From the NCBI GenBank assembly GCA_025057275.1, contig JANWXQ010000028.1, positions 1-64,000 on the forward strand: a DNA stretch of 64,000 nucleotides, in the 5' to 3' direction. Below, in pieces: positions 1 through 10,088 of this stretch (position 1 is its first letter; the number at the start of each line of letters is the position of its first letter). The DNA comes from Chitinophagales bacterium. GTDB lineage: Bacteria > Bacteroidota > Bacteroidia > Chitinophagales > UBA10324. A model generated the notes under the pieces. The model had not been told where the DNA came from. It saw only the letters and a list, made by a program, of their open reading frames with translations, and did not search any database. The position numbers were made by a program, and so were the translations under genes.

Positions 1-96
1 CCCGCCCCTGATGTGTTTTCCTTCTAATGTAAAAATCCTTTCACCGCAACGAACCGCTAATAAAGAGCAGTTCCGTATCAAAGGAATTGCCGTTGC

Positions 97-828
97 TCAA
101 AAGCGCGTCTGAAGGTAATAGGGCAGCATCTTGCGCCACGATGGCCAGTCGTGCGGAATATCTGGGCCCCATATATCCAGCTCATGCGGCAATGATTTGC
201 GGTGCAACACCTCGGAAAACCGCCGGCTGAAATCCGGATTTTCGTAACTGCCGCTACCGGTTACAATATGCAGGTGCGGCTTGCTTCGGATGGTTTCCAG
301 AATGCTGTGATCGGTCAGGTTGGGGATGTAATGCATCGGGCTGTTGAAGTACACCTCCATGTCAAAATACCCTTTGGTGTATTCCGTGAGGTCGTACACT
401 CCGCTCATGGCTATAAAGCCATCCAAAAGGTCCGGACGCTTCAAAAACAGATTGGCTGAATGCAAAGCCCCGAACGAAGCCCCGCTGACATAAACCGGCG
501 TTTCCTGACTGGTTTTGTACTTGACGAATGGAATCACTTCCTGATAGATGTAGTCATTCCATCGGTTATGCCGAAACCCTTTTACAGACGGTTCCACCTG
601 ATCGTTGAGCCAACTGTCTTTGTTGATACTATCCACCGAAAACACCTTCACCTTGCCGGCATCAATGAGTGGAGCCAGGTCATCAATCAGCTGAAAACGT
701 TCGTATTCCAAAAAATCGGCCGCTGCCGTCGGCACGAGCAATAGCGCAAAACCGTAATGGCCATAAACGGCAATAGGCATGTCGCGGTGAAGGGCCGGAC
801 TAAACCAGGAGTGAATTTCTCGATGCAT
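97..828 (-). CDS. Esterase family protein (alpha/beta hydrolase, putative esterase)
   Basis: 243 aa ORF; nucleophile elbow G-A-S-F-G in VYVSGASFGALHSANLF; C-terminal IPHDWPSWRKMLPYYL typical of the esterase D-like family. Confidence 0.75.
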   Translation of the reverse strand: MHREIHSWFSPALHRDMPIAVYGHYGFALLLVPTAAADFLEYERFQLIDDLAPLIDAGKVKVFSVDSINKDSWLNDQVEPSVKGFRHNRWNDYIYQEVIPFVKYKTSQETPVYVSGASFGALHSANLFLKRPDLLDGFIAMSGVYDLTEYTKGYFDMEVYFNSPMHYIPNLTDHSILETIRSKPHLHIVTGSGSYENPDFSRRFSEVLHRKSLPHELDIWGPDIPHDWPSWRKMLPYYLQTRF

Positions 829-881
829 GAAGCGGTAGGTTAGGCCGCTAAGATAGAAGGACGTCTGGGAACCGGAGGGGC

Positions 882-2720
882 CTATTCCACCGTTACGCTC
901 TTCGCCAGGTTACGGGGTTGATCCACGTTACAGCCGCGCAGCACAGCAATATGGTAAGCCAGCAACTGAAGCGGAACGACGCTGAGTAAAGGAGTCAGTG
1001 GCTCTTCGGTTTCCGGAATTTCAATAACGAATTCAGCCAGATCCCTTATGCGCTGATCACCCTGAGTAACCACGGCAATAATGCGGCCTTTTCTGGCCTT
1101 GACTTCTTCAATGTTGTTGATGATCTTGTCGTAAGCGCCGCCTTTGGTAGCCAAAACCACTACGGGCATCTCTTCGTCAATTAGGGCAATGGGACCGTGC
1201 TTCATTTCAGCAGCCGGATAGCCTTCGGCATGGATGTAGGAAATCTCCTTAAGCTTAAGGGCTCCTTCCAGCGCAACAGGAAAATTGTATCCACGACCTA
1301 AATACAAAAAATTGCGGGCGTCCTTAAAGAAATCAGCGATGTATCGGATCTGTTCATTGCTTTTCAACACTTCGCGCACCTTGTCGGGTATGGCATCCAG
1401 CTCAGTAATCAGCTGGAAGTAGCGCGACTGGGTTAGGGTTCCTTTCTTGTATCCGATCAAAAAGGCCAGCATGCTTAAAACCGCCACCTGAGCCGTAAAA
1501 GCTTTGGTGGAGGCCACGCCGATTTCCGGACCGGCATGGGTAAAACTGCCTGCATCGGTGGCCCGCGCTATAGAGGAACCTACCACATTGCAAATGCCAA
1601 ATACAGTAGCGCCGTGTTGTTTACCCAAATGCACGGCTGCCAGGGTATCTGCGGTTTCACCGGACTGCGAAATGGCAATCATCAGATCACCGCTGCTGAT
1701 AATGGGGTTGCGGTAGCGAAACTCAGATGCATATTCTACCTCTACCGGTATGCGGGCCAGATCTTCAAACAAGTATTCGCCCACCACTCCGGCATGCCAG
1801 GATGTGCCACAGGCTACTATGGTTAGTTTATCGGCCTGAATGAGCCGTTGTTCGTATTCGGCAAAGCCACCCAGCTTGATGGTGCCTGTCTCGGCGTTCA
1901 GGCGGCCACGCAATGAATCGCGTATGGAATGCGGCTGTTCATAGATCTCCTTCAGCATAAAATGATCGAAACCGCCCTTCTCTATCATTTCCAGCTTGAG
2001 CTCCAGTTCTTCTATGTAGGGCGTGCGCACCACGTTGCCGATGGTACGCACCTGCAGATTACCGTCGCGCCGCATGACGGCAATTTCTTCGTCGTTGAGG
2101 TAAACGACGTTTCGGGTGTGTTCCACAATGGGGGTGGCATCGGAGGCTACAAAAAACTCATTGTTTCCCACGCCAATGACTAAAGGGCTTCCCTTTCGGG
2201 CTGCAATCAGGCTGTCGGAATCGTGGCGGGAAAGTACCACGATGGCATAGGCCCCTACAACCTCATGCAAGGCCACCCGTATGGCTTCGGCCAGTTCCAG
2301 CCCCTCGTTGCGCTGGATGTCTTCGATCAGATGAATCAGTACTTCCGTATCGGTTTCCGATTCGAACCGATGCCCCCGGTGCAAAAGCTCCTCTTTTAAA
2401 GCTGCGTAATTTTCTATGATGCCGTTGTGAATGATGGCAAGTCCCTTGCTGGGAGAAAAATGCGGATGCGCATTGCGGTCGTTGGGCGCCCCGTGAGTGG
2501 CCCACCGGGTATGTCCGATGCCGACGGTGCCGGCCGTGTCTTGCGTAGCGCAGACTTCTTCCAGCGAACTAACCTTACCTGCTTTCTTGTAAATTTTGAT
2601 ATCTCCATTCAGCAGCGCAATACCGGTGCTGTCATATCCCCGGTACTCAAGCCGGTGCAAGCCCTTGATCAGAAGCGGATAAGCCTGCCGGTGTCCGATA
2701 TATCCGATGATGCCACACAT
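882..2720 (-). CDS. glmS: Glutamine--fructose-6-phosphate aminotransferase (isomerizing)
   Basis: 612 aa; N-terminal MCGIIGYIG, GHTRWATHG; tandem SIS domains; C-terminal DQPRNLAKSVTVE. Confidence 0.97.
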   Translation of the reverse strand: MCGIIGYIGHRQAYPLLIKGLHRLEYRGYDSTGIALLNGDIKIYKKAGKVSSLEEVCATQDTAGTVGIGHTRWATHGAPNDRNAHPHFSPSKGLAIIHNGIIENYAALKEELLHRGHRFESETDTEVLIHLIEDIQRNEGLELAEAIRVALHEVVGAYAIVVLSRHDSDSLIAARKGSPLVIGVGNNEFFVASDATPIVEHTRNVVYLNDEEIAVMRRDGNLQVRTIGNVVRTPYIEELELKLEMIEKGGFDHFMLKEIYEQPHSIRDSLRGRLNAETGTIKLGGFAEYEQRLIQADKLTIVACGTSWHAGVVGEYLFEDLARIPVEVEYASEFRYRNPIISSGDLMIAISQSGETADTLAAVHLGKQHGATVFGICNVVGSSIARATDAGSFTHAGPEIGVASTKAFTAQVAVLSMLAFLIGYKKGTLTQSRYFQLITELDAIPDKVREVLKSNEQIRYIADFFKDARNFLYLGRGYNFPVALEGALKLKEISYIHAEGYPAAEMKHGPIALIDEEMPVVVLATKGGAYDKIINNIEEVKARKGRIIAVVTQGDQRIRDLAEFVIEIPETEEPLTPLLSVVPLQLLAYHIAVLRGCNVDQPRNLAKSVTVE

Positions 2721-2745
2721 GCTGCTGCGCCGATTTGTTGTAAAG

Positions 2746-4119
2746 TTATTTTATCGGTGTATAAACCAGAATCAGTTGCATACGGGCCGGATCGCTGCGA
2801 TTGGCCCCTCCGGCAACCAACCGGTTAGCTACTTCTGCCCTGCGAAAAGGAATGAGAAACAGCCCCCGGTCGGTTCGTTTGCCATCTACGAGCTCTTGAA
2901 GCTGGCGGGCAATGCTGAACCGGTATTGCACGTAGGAGCGCCGGTTGATCGTTACTTTTTTGATTGCTGTTCCACCAAACTGCAAAGCGCCGGTAAAATC
3001 AGGCAATGCCACGTCTTTACCGCTGCTGTCCAGGGTAATGCACACCAACTGATCCGGCGGAGGAAAAAGGCTGTCGGTGCGCTGGTCGTCCAGCAGGCTG
3101 GTTATCAAAAGCTCAGCTTTGTTGATGACTACCCCGTTTAACTGGCTGAGGTAAGGAATCCATATGCGTGTTTTGACGCCGCCGCATCCCTGCACAAACA
3201 CCACACTGTCTCCTTCAGCGGAAGGCTGCTGCACATATTGCGATACGCGACTTTGCCCGTAATGATGCCGGAAATAATTGGTACGCACCTCACCAGTACT
3301 TATGGGAAATGAAAACTCCAACGAGTCTCTGGTGGGTGTATGCCAGTACAGCCGCAGGCCGCTGAGTGCCGATTGCAGGTTGATATACAATATGCTGGCG
3401 CCATAGGGTGTGACTTGCGTATCAGGAGCCAAGCAAATACCCTTAAAAAATTTTTTAAAGTTGCTGTCGCTGCTCAACCCTTCTGCGCCGCTTTGCTCCA
3501 GCAGACGCTGCCCGAGCCGGTCGCTGAGCCGGATGCGCAGATGCGGCGGCAGTTTGCCGGAAGCTACCGGAACGGAGTCTGTCAAGTTCGGAACGTACAG
3601 CGCTTTTACACCGATGGGCGCAGGATCTGTGGTAAAGGAACGGTTGGAGTAATAGCCTTCTTCAGGCTTGGGCCGCATGGGCTCTGTTACTTCAAAAACA
3701 CGCAACGTTTGCGGCACCTGTTTGTATCCATAAACGGCGACCACATCCAATGTCAGAACCAGCGAATCAATAAACAGGGTGTCGGGAGCACCAAAGTTGA
3801 CCTCATTGGTTGGAAGCTGCAGCTCAGTAAAAAAAGCTGCATAGGTTTTACCAAAATAGGGGTCATACAGGTTTCCGCACAGATTGTTTACGGTAGAGCT
3901 GGACAGAATAGAGTCTTCAGCAACGGTGTGGGTCACCAGGGTAAAGGTGTCGGTAAAAACGGCCCCCACATCATCGCTGCCGGGCAACAATTCCACCCCA
4001 AGATCGCTAAGCTTGTTGCAGCCACTGCTGCAAAAGGCCAGAATCGCAACGAGAATAAAGCCGCTGGATCTTGCTATGGGCACGGGTGTTTTTGTAAACC
4101 GAAGAAAAACGTTTTGCAA
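2746..4119 (-). CDS. DUF4270-family lipoprotein
   Basis: 457 aa; lipobox-like FCSSGC near the N-terminus; position next to glmS and the short glycogen synthase-like gene fits DUF4270. Start uncertain (TTG at 4119; an in-frame GTG downstream gives a cleaner signal peptide). Confidence 0.65.
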   Translation of the reverse strand: MQNVFLRFTKTPVPIARSSGFILVAILAFCSSGCNKLSDLGVELLPGSDDVGAVFTDTFTLVTHTVAEDSILSSSTVNNLCGNLYDPYFGKTYAAFFTELQLPTNEVNFGAPDTLFIDSLVLTLDVVAVYGYKQVPQTLRVFEVTEPMRPKPEEGYYSNRSFTTDPAPIGVKALYVPNLTDSVPVASGKLPPHLRIRLSDRLGQRLLEQSGAEGLSSDSNFKKFFKGICLAPDTQVTPYGASILYINLQSALSGLRLYWHTPTRDSLEFSFPISTGEVRTNYFRHHYGQSRVSQYVQQPSAEGDSVVFVQGCGGVKTRIWIPYLSQLNGVVINKAELLITSLLDDQRTDSLFPPPDQLVCITLDSSGKDVALPDFTGALQFGGTAIKKVTINRRSYVQYRFSIARQLQELVDGKRTDRGLFLIPFRRAEVANRLVAGGANRSDPARMQLILVYTPIK

Positions 4120-4143
4120 CGACGCCTGTTGCCCGACTGCCGC

Positions 4144-4974
4144 TCAGCGTTTGAGCAGGGATCGGTAGAATTCGTGATACACCTTCAGGTATTCTTCTCC
4201 GTTCACAAATTCCAGCACCGGCTTACCGGCTCCTTTAATGAACGTCTTCAGCGAACGCTCCAGTTCTTTGTCGGCAACAATGGTGGCATCGGCATGAGAA
4301 ACGGCGCCTTTGTTTAGCCCGCTGAAATCGGCTTTACGGTAATGGGAAAAGTCCTGATCGCTGATGTTGTTGTGAATAAGGGCTTTCTTTTGAAACGATG
4401 GCGACAGGGTGCCTTCGAATCCGTGATTGTACACCGAATAGACGACTTTGGCATTCTGAAACACGGGTTCCCGCCGATACACCGTTTTGAGGTACATGGG
4501 AATCAGGCTCGTCATCCAGCCGTGGCAATGGATGATGTCCGGAGGCCAACCCCATTTTTTTACTGTTTCCAAAGCTCCCTTGCAGAAAAAGATCATTCGC
4601 TCGGCGTTATCGGCAAATGGCTTTTTCTTTTCGTCGGTGAATTCAAATTTTCTTTTGAAGAACTCTTCGTTGTCCAGAAAATAGACCTGCAGACGGGCGC
4701 CCGGCAAACTGGCTACTTTAATGATCAATGGATAATCATCGTCATCAATGATGATGTTCATACCCGACAGCCGGACCACCTCATGCAAACGGTGACGCCG
4801 TTCATTAATGGTACCGAAACGGGGCATCAACACCCGGATTTCGTTTCCTGCATTGAGCAGATGAATGGGCAACTGATGCGCAATGCGAGCCATTTCGCTA
4901 TGCATCAGATAGGGCTTCATCTCCTGCGTAATGATGAGAATACGCAGTTTCTGGGAATTCGCTACGTTGGGCAT
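4144..4974 (-). CDS. Short glycogen/starch synthase-like protein (GT5 N-terminal domain only)
   Basis: LRILIITQEMKPYL, GNEIRVLMPRFG, DIIHCHGWMTSLIPMYLKT; about 276 aa, no C-terminal GT-B half. Start moved to ATG 4974 because a -7 element overlaps the ORF-track start. Confidence 0.75.
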   Translation of the reverse strand: MPNVANSQKLRILIITQEMKPYLMHSEMARIAHQLPIHLLNAGNEIRVLMPRFGTINERRHRLHEVVRLSGMNIIIDDDDYPLIIKVASLPGARLQVYFLDNEEFFKRKFEFTDEKKKPFADNAERMIFFCKGALETVKKWGWPPDIIHCHGWMTSLIPMYLKTVYRREPVFQNAKVVYSVYNHGFEGTLSPSFQKKALIHNNISDQDFSHYRKADFSGLNKGAVSHADATIVADKELERSLKTFIKGAGKPVLEFVNGEEYLKVYHEFYRSLLKR

Positions 4975-5190
4975 GCTAAAAAGGCGTGGATAACTTAATT
5001 GCGGCTGCAAAGATAATATAAAGGATTCGTTACACCTGCAAGAGGGTAAGCCTTTTCCCTAGCCACCGGACCGGCAATTCTATATAAATAACTAAAAATC
5101 AATAGCTTATTTTTCTTTGTCCTTTTAGCTCTATCGCTTTCCGTCGGCTATGCCCTTAACTTCGCCGCCCTGTTCAAAACAGCCGGCTGT

Positions 5191-6036
5191 ATGCTGCTGA
5201 TTCGCAAGGCTGCCGATTTGCAATCGGTCTTGGTCCGTGAGGGCAAAAAACTGGGTTTTGTGCCTACCATGGGGGCACTGCACGAAGGCCATCTGTCGCT
5301 GATCCGGACCAGCAAATCGGAAAACGACCTGACCTGCTGCAGCATATACGTCAACCCGACGCAGTTTAACGACGTGCAGGATCTGGCCGCCTATCCACGA
5401 CAAGTGGAGCGCGACCTCGTCTTGCTTTCTGATGCCGGATGCGACGTTGTGTTTCTTCCTGACCACGATCAGATGTATCCGCAGGGCCTGCATGCTCTTC
5501 ACCGATATCCGTTGCATCCGTTAGACGAAATGCTGGAAGGTGCTTCGCGTCCCGGCCATTTTCAGGGTGTGGCTAATGTAGTGGATCGCCTGCTGCAGCT
5601 CGTGCGGCCTGAAGCCCTGTACATGGGTCAAAAGGATTTCCAACAGGTAAAAGTGGTGGAACGGTTGCTGGCCTACCGCAACTATCCGGTCCGGCTGGTC
5701 ATGTGCCCTACGGTACGTGAGGCCAGCGGACTGGCCATGAGTTCCCGTAACGCCCGGCTGACCGAATCGCAACGCTTAAATGCAGCCCGTATCTGGAGTG
5801 AGCTATGCTGGATCCGACAGGAAAGCCGCAACAGGCCCTGGCCTGAATTGCGGCAACAGGCGATCAGCCGACTGAATGCCTTGCCCGACATGCAGGTAGA
5901 TTATCTGCATTGTTGCCGGTCCGATACGTTGGAATTTCTCATAAACCGGCCTGACCAACCCACATGCGTGGTATGGCTCATTGCCGTTGTGGTCGGCGGA
6001 GTTCGCCTGCTCGATAACATTCTGTTCGAGACTTAA
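5191..6036 (+). CDS. panC: Pantoate--beta-alanine ligase
   Basis: GFVPTMGALHEGHLSLI, SIYVNPTQF, MGQKDFQQ, SSRNARL motifs. Confidence 0.96.
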   Translation: MLLIRKAADLQSVLVREGKKLGFVPTMGALHEGHLSLIRTSKSENDLTCCSIYVNPTQFNDVQDLAAYPRQVERDLVLLSDAGCDVVFLPDHDQMYPQGLHALHRYPLHPLDEMLEGASRPGHFQGVANVVDRLLQLVRPEALYMGQKDFQQVKVVERLLAYRNYPVRLVMCPTVREASGLAMSSRNARLTESQRLNAARIWSELCWIRQESRNRPWPELRQQAISRLNALPDMQVDYLHCCRSDTLEFLINRPDQPTCVVWLIAVVVGGVRLLDNILFET

Positions 6037-6075
6037 CTGCTGCCGTGGGTTCCATTGGCCTTTGGCCCTAACCGT

Positions 6076-6083
6076 TACTTTTG
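6076..6083 (+). promoter_or_regulatory. -7 element TACTTTTG for panD (possible -33 TTG at 6055)
   Basis: Matches Bacteroidota TAnnTTTG; 6 nt before ATG 6090; TTG-N18 upstream. Confidence 0.6.
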
Positions 6084-6089
6084 CAAACT

Positions 6090-6443
6090 ATGCTGATTGA
6101 GGTTGTCAAGTCCAAAATTCACCGCGTCCGTGTTACCGATGCCAACATTGATTACATCGGCAGCATAACAATTGATGAAGACCTCATGGATGCCGCCAAC
6201 CTGATGGAAAACGAAAAGGTGCAGGTGGTCAACATCAACAACGGAGAGCGTATGGAAACATATGTGATTCGTGGAGAACGAAAAAGCGGAACGGTATGCC
6301 TCAACGGCGCGGCAGCCCGCAAGGCAGTAGTTGGCGATTTGCTCATCATTATTTCTTATGCCATTATGGATCAGGAAGAGGCCCGTCGCTTTAAGCCGGC
6401 CATCATCTTTCCTGATCCGAACAACCGGCTTGTTCAGCCGTGA
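6090..6443 (+). CDS. panD: Aspartate 1-decarboxylase
   Basis: [29 protein letters not shown] (G-S cleavage site), [19 protein letters not shown] at 6090. Confidence 0.95.
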   Translation: MLIEVVKSKIHRVRVTDANIDYIGSITIDEDLMDAANLMENEKVQVVNINNGERMETYVIRGERKSGTVCLNGAAARKAVVGDLLIIISYAIMDQEEARRFKPAIIFPDPNNRLVQP

Positions 6444-7465
6444 GCAAGAAGCTGATTTCCGTAATCCGTATTGTCACCTTTCTTGGTATCGGAGTGCTGC
6501 TGCTGTGGCTGGTGCTGCGGCAACAGGATGTCAGTATACTGAAGAGCAATTTGGAATCGGCGCATTGGGGTTATGCCTTGCTGGCGCTGTTCTTTGGCCT
6601 GCTGAGCAACATCTTCCGTGCCCTGCGCTGGAACATGCTCATCGAACCGTTGGGCTACAGCCCCCGGCTGGTCAACACTTTTGGCTCCGTTATGGTGGGA
6701 TACATGGCTAACCTGGCCATTCCCCGCCTTGGAGAATTGATGCGCTGTGCCCTGCTTCACCGTTACGACCGGGTGCCGGTTAACAAATTGCTCGGAACAG
6801 TGGTAGCCGAACGGGCCATTGACATAGCCACCATTTTGTTGTTACTGCTGGTCGTGGTCATGTTGGAATTTGAACGAATGAGCCGGTTTACTTACCAATT
6901 TGTTGTGGCTCCAATGGAAGCCAGACTTCAGAAGCTTTCGGGCCAGCATTTGCCGTATGTGCTTCTCTGGATCGGTGCGCTGGCAATTGCAGCAGTTATA
7001 GCCGTTCAGGTGTACCGGCGATTGAGTAAGACGCGCCTTTTCATCCGGATCCGCTATTTGGTACGTGGCTTTGTTGCCGGCCTGCGTTCGGTAAGCCAGC
7101 TCCGCCATCTGCATTTGTTTCTTGTTTATACCGTACTGATCTGGCTGTTGTACATGCTCATGTCGTACGTCTGCTTTTTTTGTTTTCCCCAGACCAGTCA
7201 TCTGAGTGTGATTGCCGGCCTGGCCGTCATGGTTTTTGGCGGATTCGGGTGGGCAGCGCCGGTTCAGGGCGGCCTGGGCACTTTTCACCTGATCGTTACC
7301 CAGGCGTTGGTTTTGTACGGCATTGCTGAGGCCGACGGACTGGCCTATGCCATCCTGTCGCACGGTACGCAGGTAGCCGGAATGCTGGTGTTTGGCCTGC
7401 TTGCCCTTGTGGTTCTGCCTTGGATCAACCGCCGCCGCAAAGGTTTGTCAATTCCCAAGCCATGA
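6440..7465 (+). CDS. Lysylphosphatidylglycerol synthase TM-domain / flippase-like membrane protein
   Basis: 341 aa multi-[40 protein letters not shown] start overlaps the panD stop. Confidence 0.75.
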   Translation: MSKKLISVIRIVTFLGIGVLLLWLVLRQQDVSILKSNLESAHWGYALLALFFGLLSNIFRALRWNMLIEPLGYSPRLVNTFGSVMVGYMANLAIPRLGELMRCALLHRYDRVPVNKLLGTVVAERAIDIATILLLLLVVVMLEFERMSRFTYQFVVAPMEARLQKLSGQHLPYVLLWIGALAIAAVIAVQVYRRLSKTRLFIRIRYLVRGFVAGLRSVSQLRHLHLFLVYTVLIWLLYMLMSYVCFFCFPQTSHLSVIAGLAVMVFGGFGWAAPVQGGLGTFHLIVTQALVLYGIAEADGLAYAILSHGTQVAGMLVFGLLALVVLPWINRRRKGLSIPKP

Positions 7466-7959
7466 GCCCAAGTCGGTTTGGACAACATATCGAAGAAAAG
7501 ATCATGACCGATGAGGTGCTTGGAGAGCGCCTTCAGATGTGGCGCCGTTCAGGTAAGACCATTGTGTTTACCAACGGATGTTTCGATTTGCTTCATGCCG
7601 GCCACCTGCACCTCCTGCACGAAGCCCGGTCGCTGGGCGATGTACTGGTGGTGGGCTTAAATTCCGATGCTTCGGTCAATCGGCTGAAGCCCGGAAGGCC
7701 AGTGGTAAGCGAAGGCGACCGCGCGCGCTTGCTGGCTGCGCTGGAAGCAGTGGACGCCGTTGTTCGTTTCGATGACGACACCCCCCTGAGGCTCATAGAG
7801 TACATCCGCCCCGATGTGCTGGTAAAAGGAGCCGATTATGCTCCGGAATTGGTGGTGGGGCGCGAACAGGTGCTTGGCTATGGTGGAGCCGTGCATTTGG
7901 TGCCTCTGTTGCCGGGCTACAGTACCAGCGCTCTGGTCGAGCGTATTAAAGCCATTTGA
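7462..7959 (+). CDS. rfaE2: D-glycero-beta-D-manno-heptose 1-phosphate adenylyltransferase
   Basis: VFTNGCFDLLHAGHLHLL, GLNSDASV, VKGADY, GYSTSALVERI; ATGA overlap with upstream gene. Confidence 0.9.
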   Translation: MSPSRFGQHIEEKIMTDEVLGERLQMWRRSGKTIVFTNGCFDLLHAGHLHLLHEARSLGDVLVVGLNSDASVNRLKPGRPVVSEGDRARLLAALEAVDAVVRFDDDTPLRLIEYIRPDVLVKGADYAPELVVGREQVLGYGGAVHLVPLLPGYSTSALVERIKAI

Positions 7960-8027
7960 GCCGGCTATTTGCTGGCTGGCTGCTGATGATGTTGCATTTT
8001 TGAACCTTCTGCATAGGAATTTCTGCC

Positions 8028-8903
8028 ATGAAAGCGCGAAAAAAACTTTGGGAGCGGCTAACCACGCCCTACCGCCTCGTTTTGCTGAACGACGAAACCT
8101 TTGAAGAAGTCACCAGCTTCCAGCTCACCCGCATGAACGTGTATGTACTGGTTAGCACAGTGCTGGTGGTCATGGTGCTGGTAACGGTGTCGGCTATTGT
8201 CTTTACACCACTCAAAGAATATATTCCCGGCTATGCCGACGTGGACACGCGGCAGACGGTCATGGAGTTGAAGCTGCGCGCCGACAGCATGCAGCGGGCG
8301 CTGGAAATGCGGGAGCGTTACTTGGAAAACATCCGGAGCATCATCAGCGGCGAAGTGTCGCCGGCATCAGTTTACGACACGCTCAGCCAGCCGGTTAAGC
8401 GGCAAGACCCGGCCGAAACGGCCCGTCCTTCGGAATCGGAAACCCAACTGCGCAGAGAAGTGGAACAAATGGAACGGTTTGCCCTGCTGCAGCAACAACC
8501 TATTTCATTGCGCACGCCATCACGGAATCTGTTTCATTTCTTTCTTCCCCTCCGGGGCGGTTACATTACTCAGCCTTTTGACGAAGCACGCAAACATTTT
8601 GGCGTGGATCTGGTGGCCGTGGAAAACGAACCCATTAAAGCTACGATGGATGGAACGGTGGTGTTTGCCGGCTTTACTGCCGAAACCGGCTATTCCATTA
8701 TGCTGCAGCATGCCCAGAATCTGTTGTCGGTGTACAAACACAACAGCGCTTTGCTTCGGGAAGTCGGTGATCGCGTGCGTGCCGGCGACATTATCGCCAT
8801 CATCGGCAACACCGGCGAATACACCACAGGCCCTCACCTGCATTTTGAAATCTGGTATAACGGCATTCCTCTGGATCCGGAAAAGTTTCTGCCTTTATCC
8901 TGA
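8028..8903 (+). CDS. M23 family metallopeptidase (LytM domain), membrane anchored
   Basis: N-terminal TM; HFGVDLVAVENEPIKATMDG, GPHLHFEIW. Confidence 0.9.
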   Translation: MKARKKLWERLTTPYRLVLLNDETFEEVTSFQLTRMNVYVLVSTVLVVMVLVTVSAIVFTPLKEYIPGYADVDTRQTVMELKLRADSMQRALEMRERYLENIRSIISGEVSPASVYDTLSQPVKRQDPAETARPSESETQLRREVEQMERFALLQQQPISLRTPSRNLFHFFLPLRGGYITQPFDEARKHFGVDLVAVENEPIKATMDGTVVFAGFTAETGYSIMLQHAQNLLSVYKHNSALLREVGDRVRAGDIIAIIGNTGEYTTGPHLHFEIWYNGIPLDPEKFLPLS

Positions 8904-9017
8904 AAAAAATTTTGTTCTTTTTCCCCAACGTGTGGAAAACCTTAACGGCATGTGGTTAACTTTGCCCGCTTCCCAACACCAAATAATGTTACCTTAACAA
9001 CAGAAAATCACCACATC

Positions 9018-9449
9018 ATGTTCAACACGAGCAACGACAAAAACGCCGCCCGGGCCACTGGTCCTGCCGCCTCCAGTCAACCCGCCATCAACATCATTGG
9101 CGCCGGCACTCAGATTGAAGGAGATGTAAAATCGGAAAGCGATATCCGCATTGACGGAAAAGTGAAGGGCACCATTAGCTCCAAATCCAAAATTGTTGTA
9201 GGTAGCACCGGAATGATTGACGGCGACCTGAACTGTGAAAACGCCGACATCTCCGGCAAGGTGTTTGGGAAAGTAGAAGTTACCGACCTGCTGTTTCTTA
9301 AATCCACCGGATACCTGGAAGGAGACATCGTTACCGGCAAGCTGGTGGTGGAAGCCGGAGCCCGCTTTACCGGTTCCTGCAAGATGGGCGTCAAAGAAAT
9401 GAAGCCCAGTGAAAAGGCGACTGCAGCCATTCAGAAAGAAGCCATCTGA
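9018..9449 (+). CDS. Bactofilin family (polymer-forming cytoskeletal) protein
   Basis: INIIGAGTQIEGDVKSESDIRIDGKVKGTISSKSKIVVGSTGMIDGDLNCENADISGKV beta-helical repeats. Confidence 0.92.
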   Translation: MFNTSNDKNAARATGPAASSQPAINIIGAGTQIEGDVKSESDIRIDGKVKGTISSKSKIVVGSTGMIDGDLNCENADISGKVFGKVEVTDLLFLKSTGYLEGDIVTGKLVVEAGARFTGSCKMGVKEMKPSEKATAAIQKEAI

Positions 9450-9684
9450 TACCCAGCCGCCCCGGAGTCCCTCTGCGCCAAAACATTCTCCGCTGTCGGG
9501 TTTTGCGCGTTATTTTCACCTGGTATACCTGATGGCAGGAAGCATCGGTCTGTTCTTTGCTGCCGGTTATTTTCTGGATTTTTTAATTGGATGGAAAAAG
9601 CCGTTCGCTACCGTTTTCCTTGCCTTTGCCGGTGTTATGGTGGGTTTGTATCTGGTGCTGAAAGAATTACGCCGTCCGTTGTAA
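9409..9684 (+). CDS. AtpZ/AtpI family protein
   Basis: Two-TM protein; GWKKPFATVFLAFAGVMVGLYLVLKEL; overlaps bactofilin 3' end, GTG start. Confidence 0.75.
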   Translation: MKRRLQPFRKKPSDTQPPRSPSAPKHSPLSGFARYFHLVYLMAGSIGLFFAAGYFLDFLIGWKKPFATVFLAFAGVMVGLYLVLKELRRPL

Positions 9685-10088
9685 TGCCGCTTTTTACCCT
9701 GCGACTGCTTCTATTGACCGGTCTGCTGGCCTTGCTGCTGGCCGGTATCGGTTGTTTGACTGATGCTTCGCATCCCGCTTTTTCTTTTGGCTGGTGGGCC
9801 TTACTGTTTTTCGGAGTTATAACCTGGCTAACCGGTTGGATGGGGCTGCGCTCCCTGAAGCAATCGGCACGTGGCTTTGTCACGGCCGTCAGCGCTACGG
9901 TGATGATTAAACTGCTGGCTTCGGCAGCATTCGTGGCCACTTATGCCTGGATCACCAAACCCGACAGTCCGGTGTTCATAATACCGTTCTTTGTTCTGTA
10001 TGTAGTGTTTACTGTCTTCGAAATTCGCGAAGTGATTGCTGCTCAAAAGCGACATGCATCCTCTTCCGGCACCAGCCAATCCGCCTAA
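9684..10088 (+). CDS. Small membrane protein in the AtpI-like position
   Basis: About 134 aa, 4 predicted TMs; start overlaps the AtpZ stop (TAATG). Confidence 0.55.
   Translation: MPLFTLRLLLLTGLLALLLAGIGCLTDASHPAFSFGWWALLFFGVITWLTGWMGLRSLKQSARGFVTAVSATVMIKLLASAAFVATYAWITKPDSPVFIIPFFVLYVVFTVFEIREVIAAQKRHASSSGTSQSA

Noticed and set aside
202-744. Plus-strand ORFs opposite the esterase gene
   Set aside because: Antisense shadow ORFs with no recognisable motifs; the minus-strand gene has clear family motifs.
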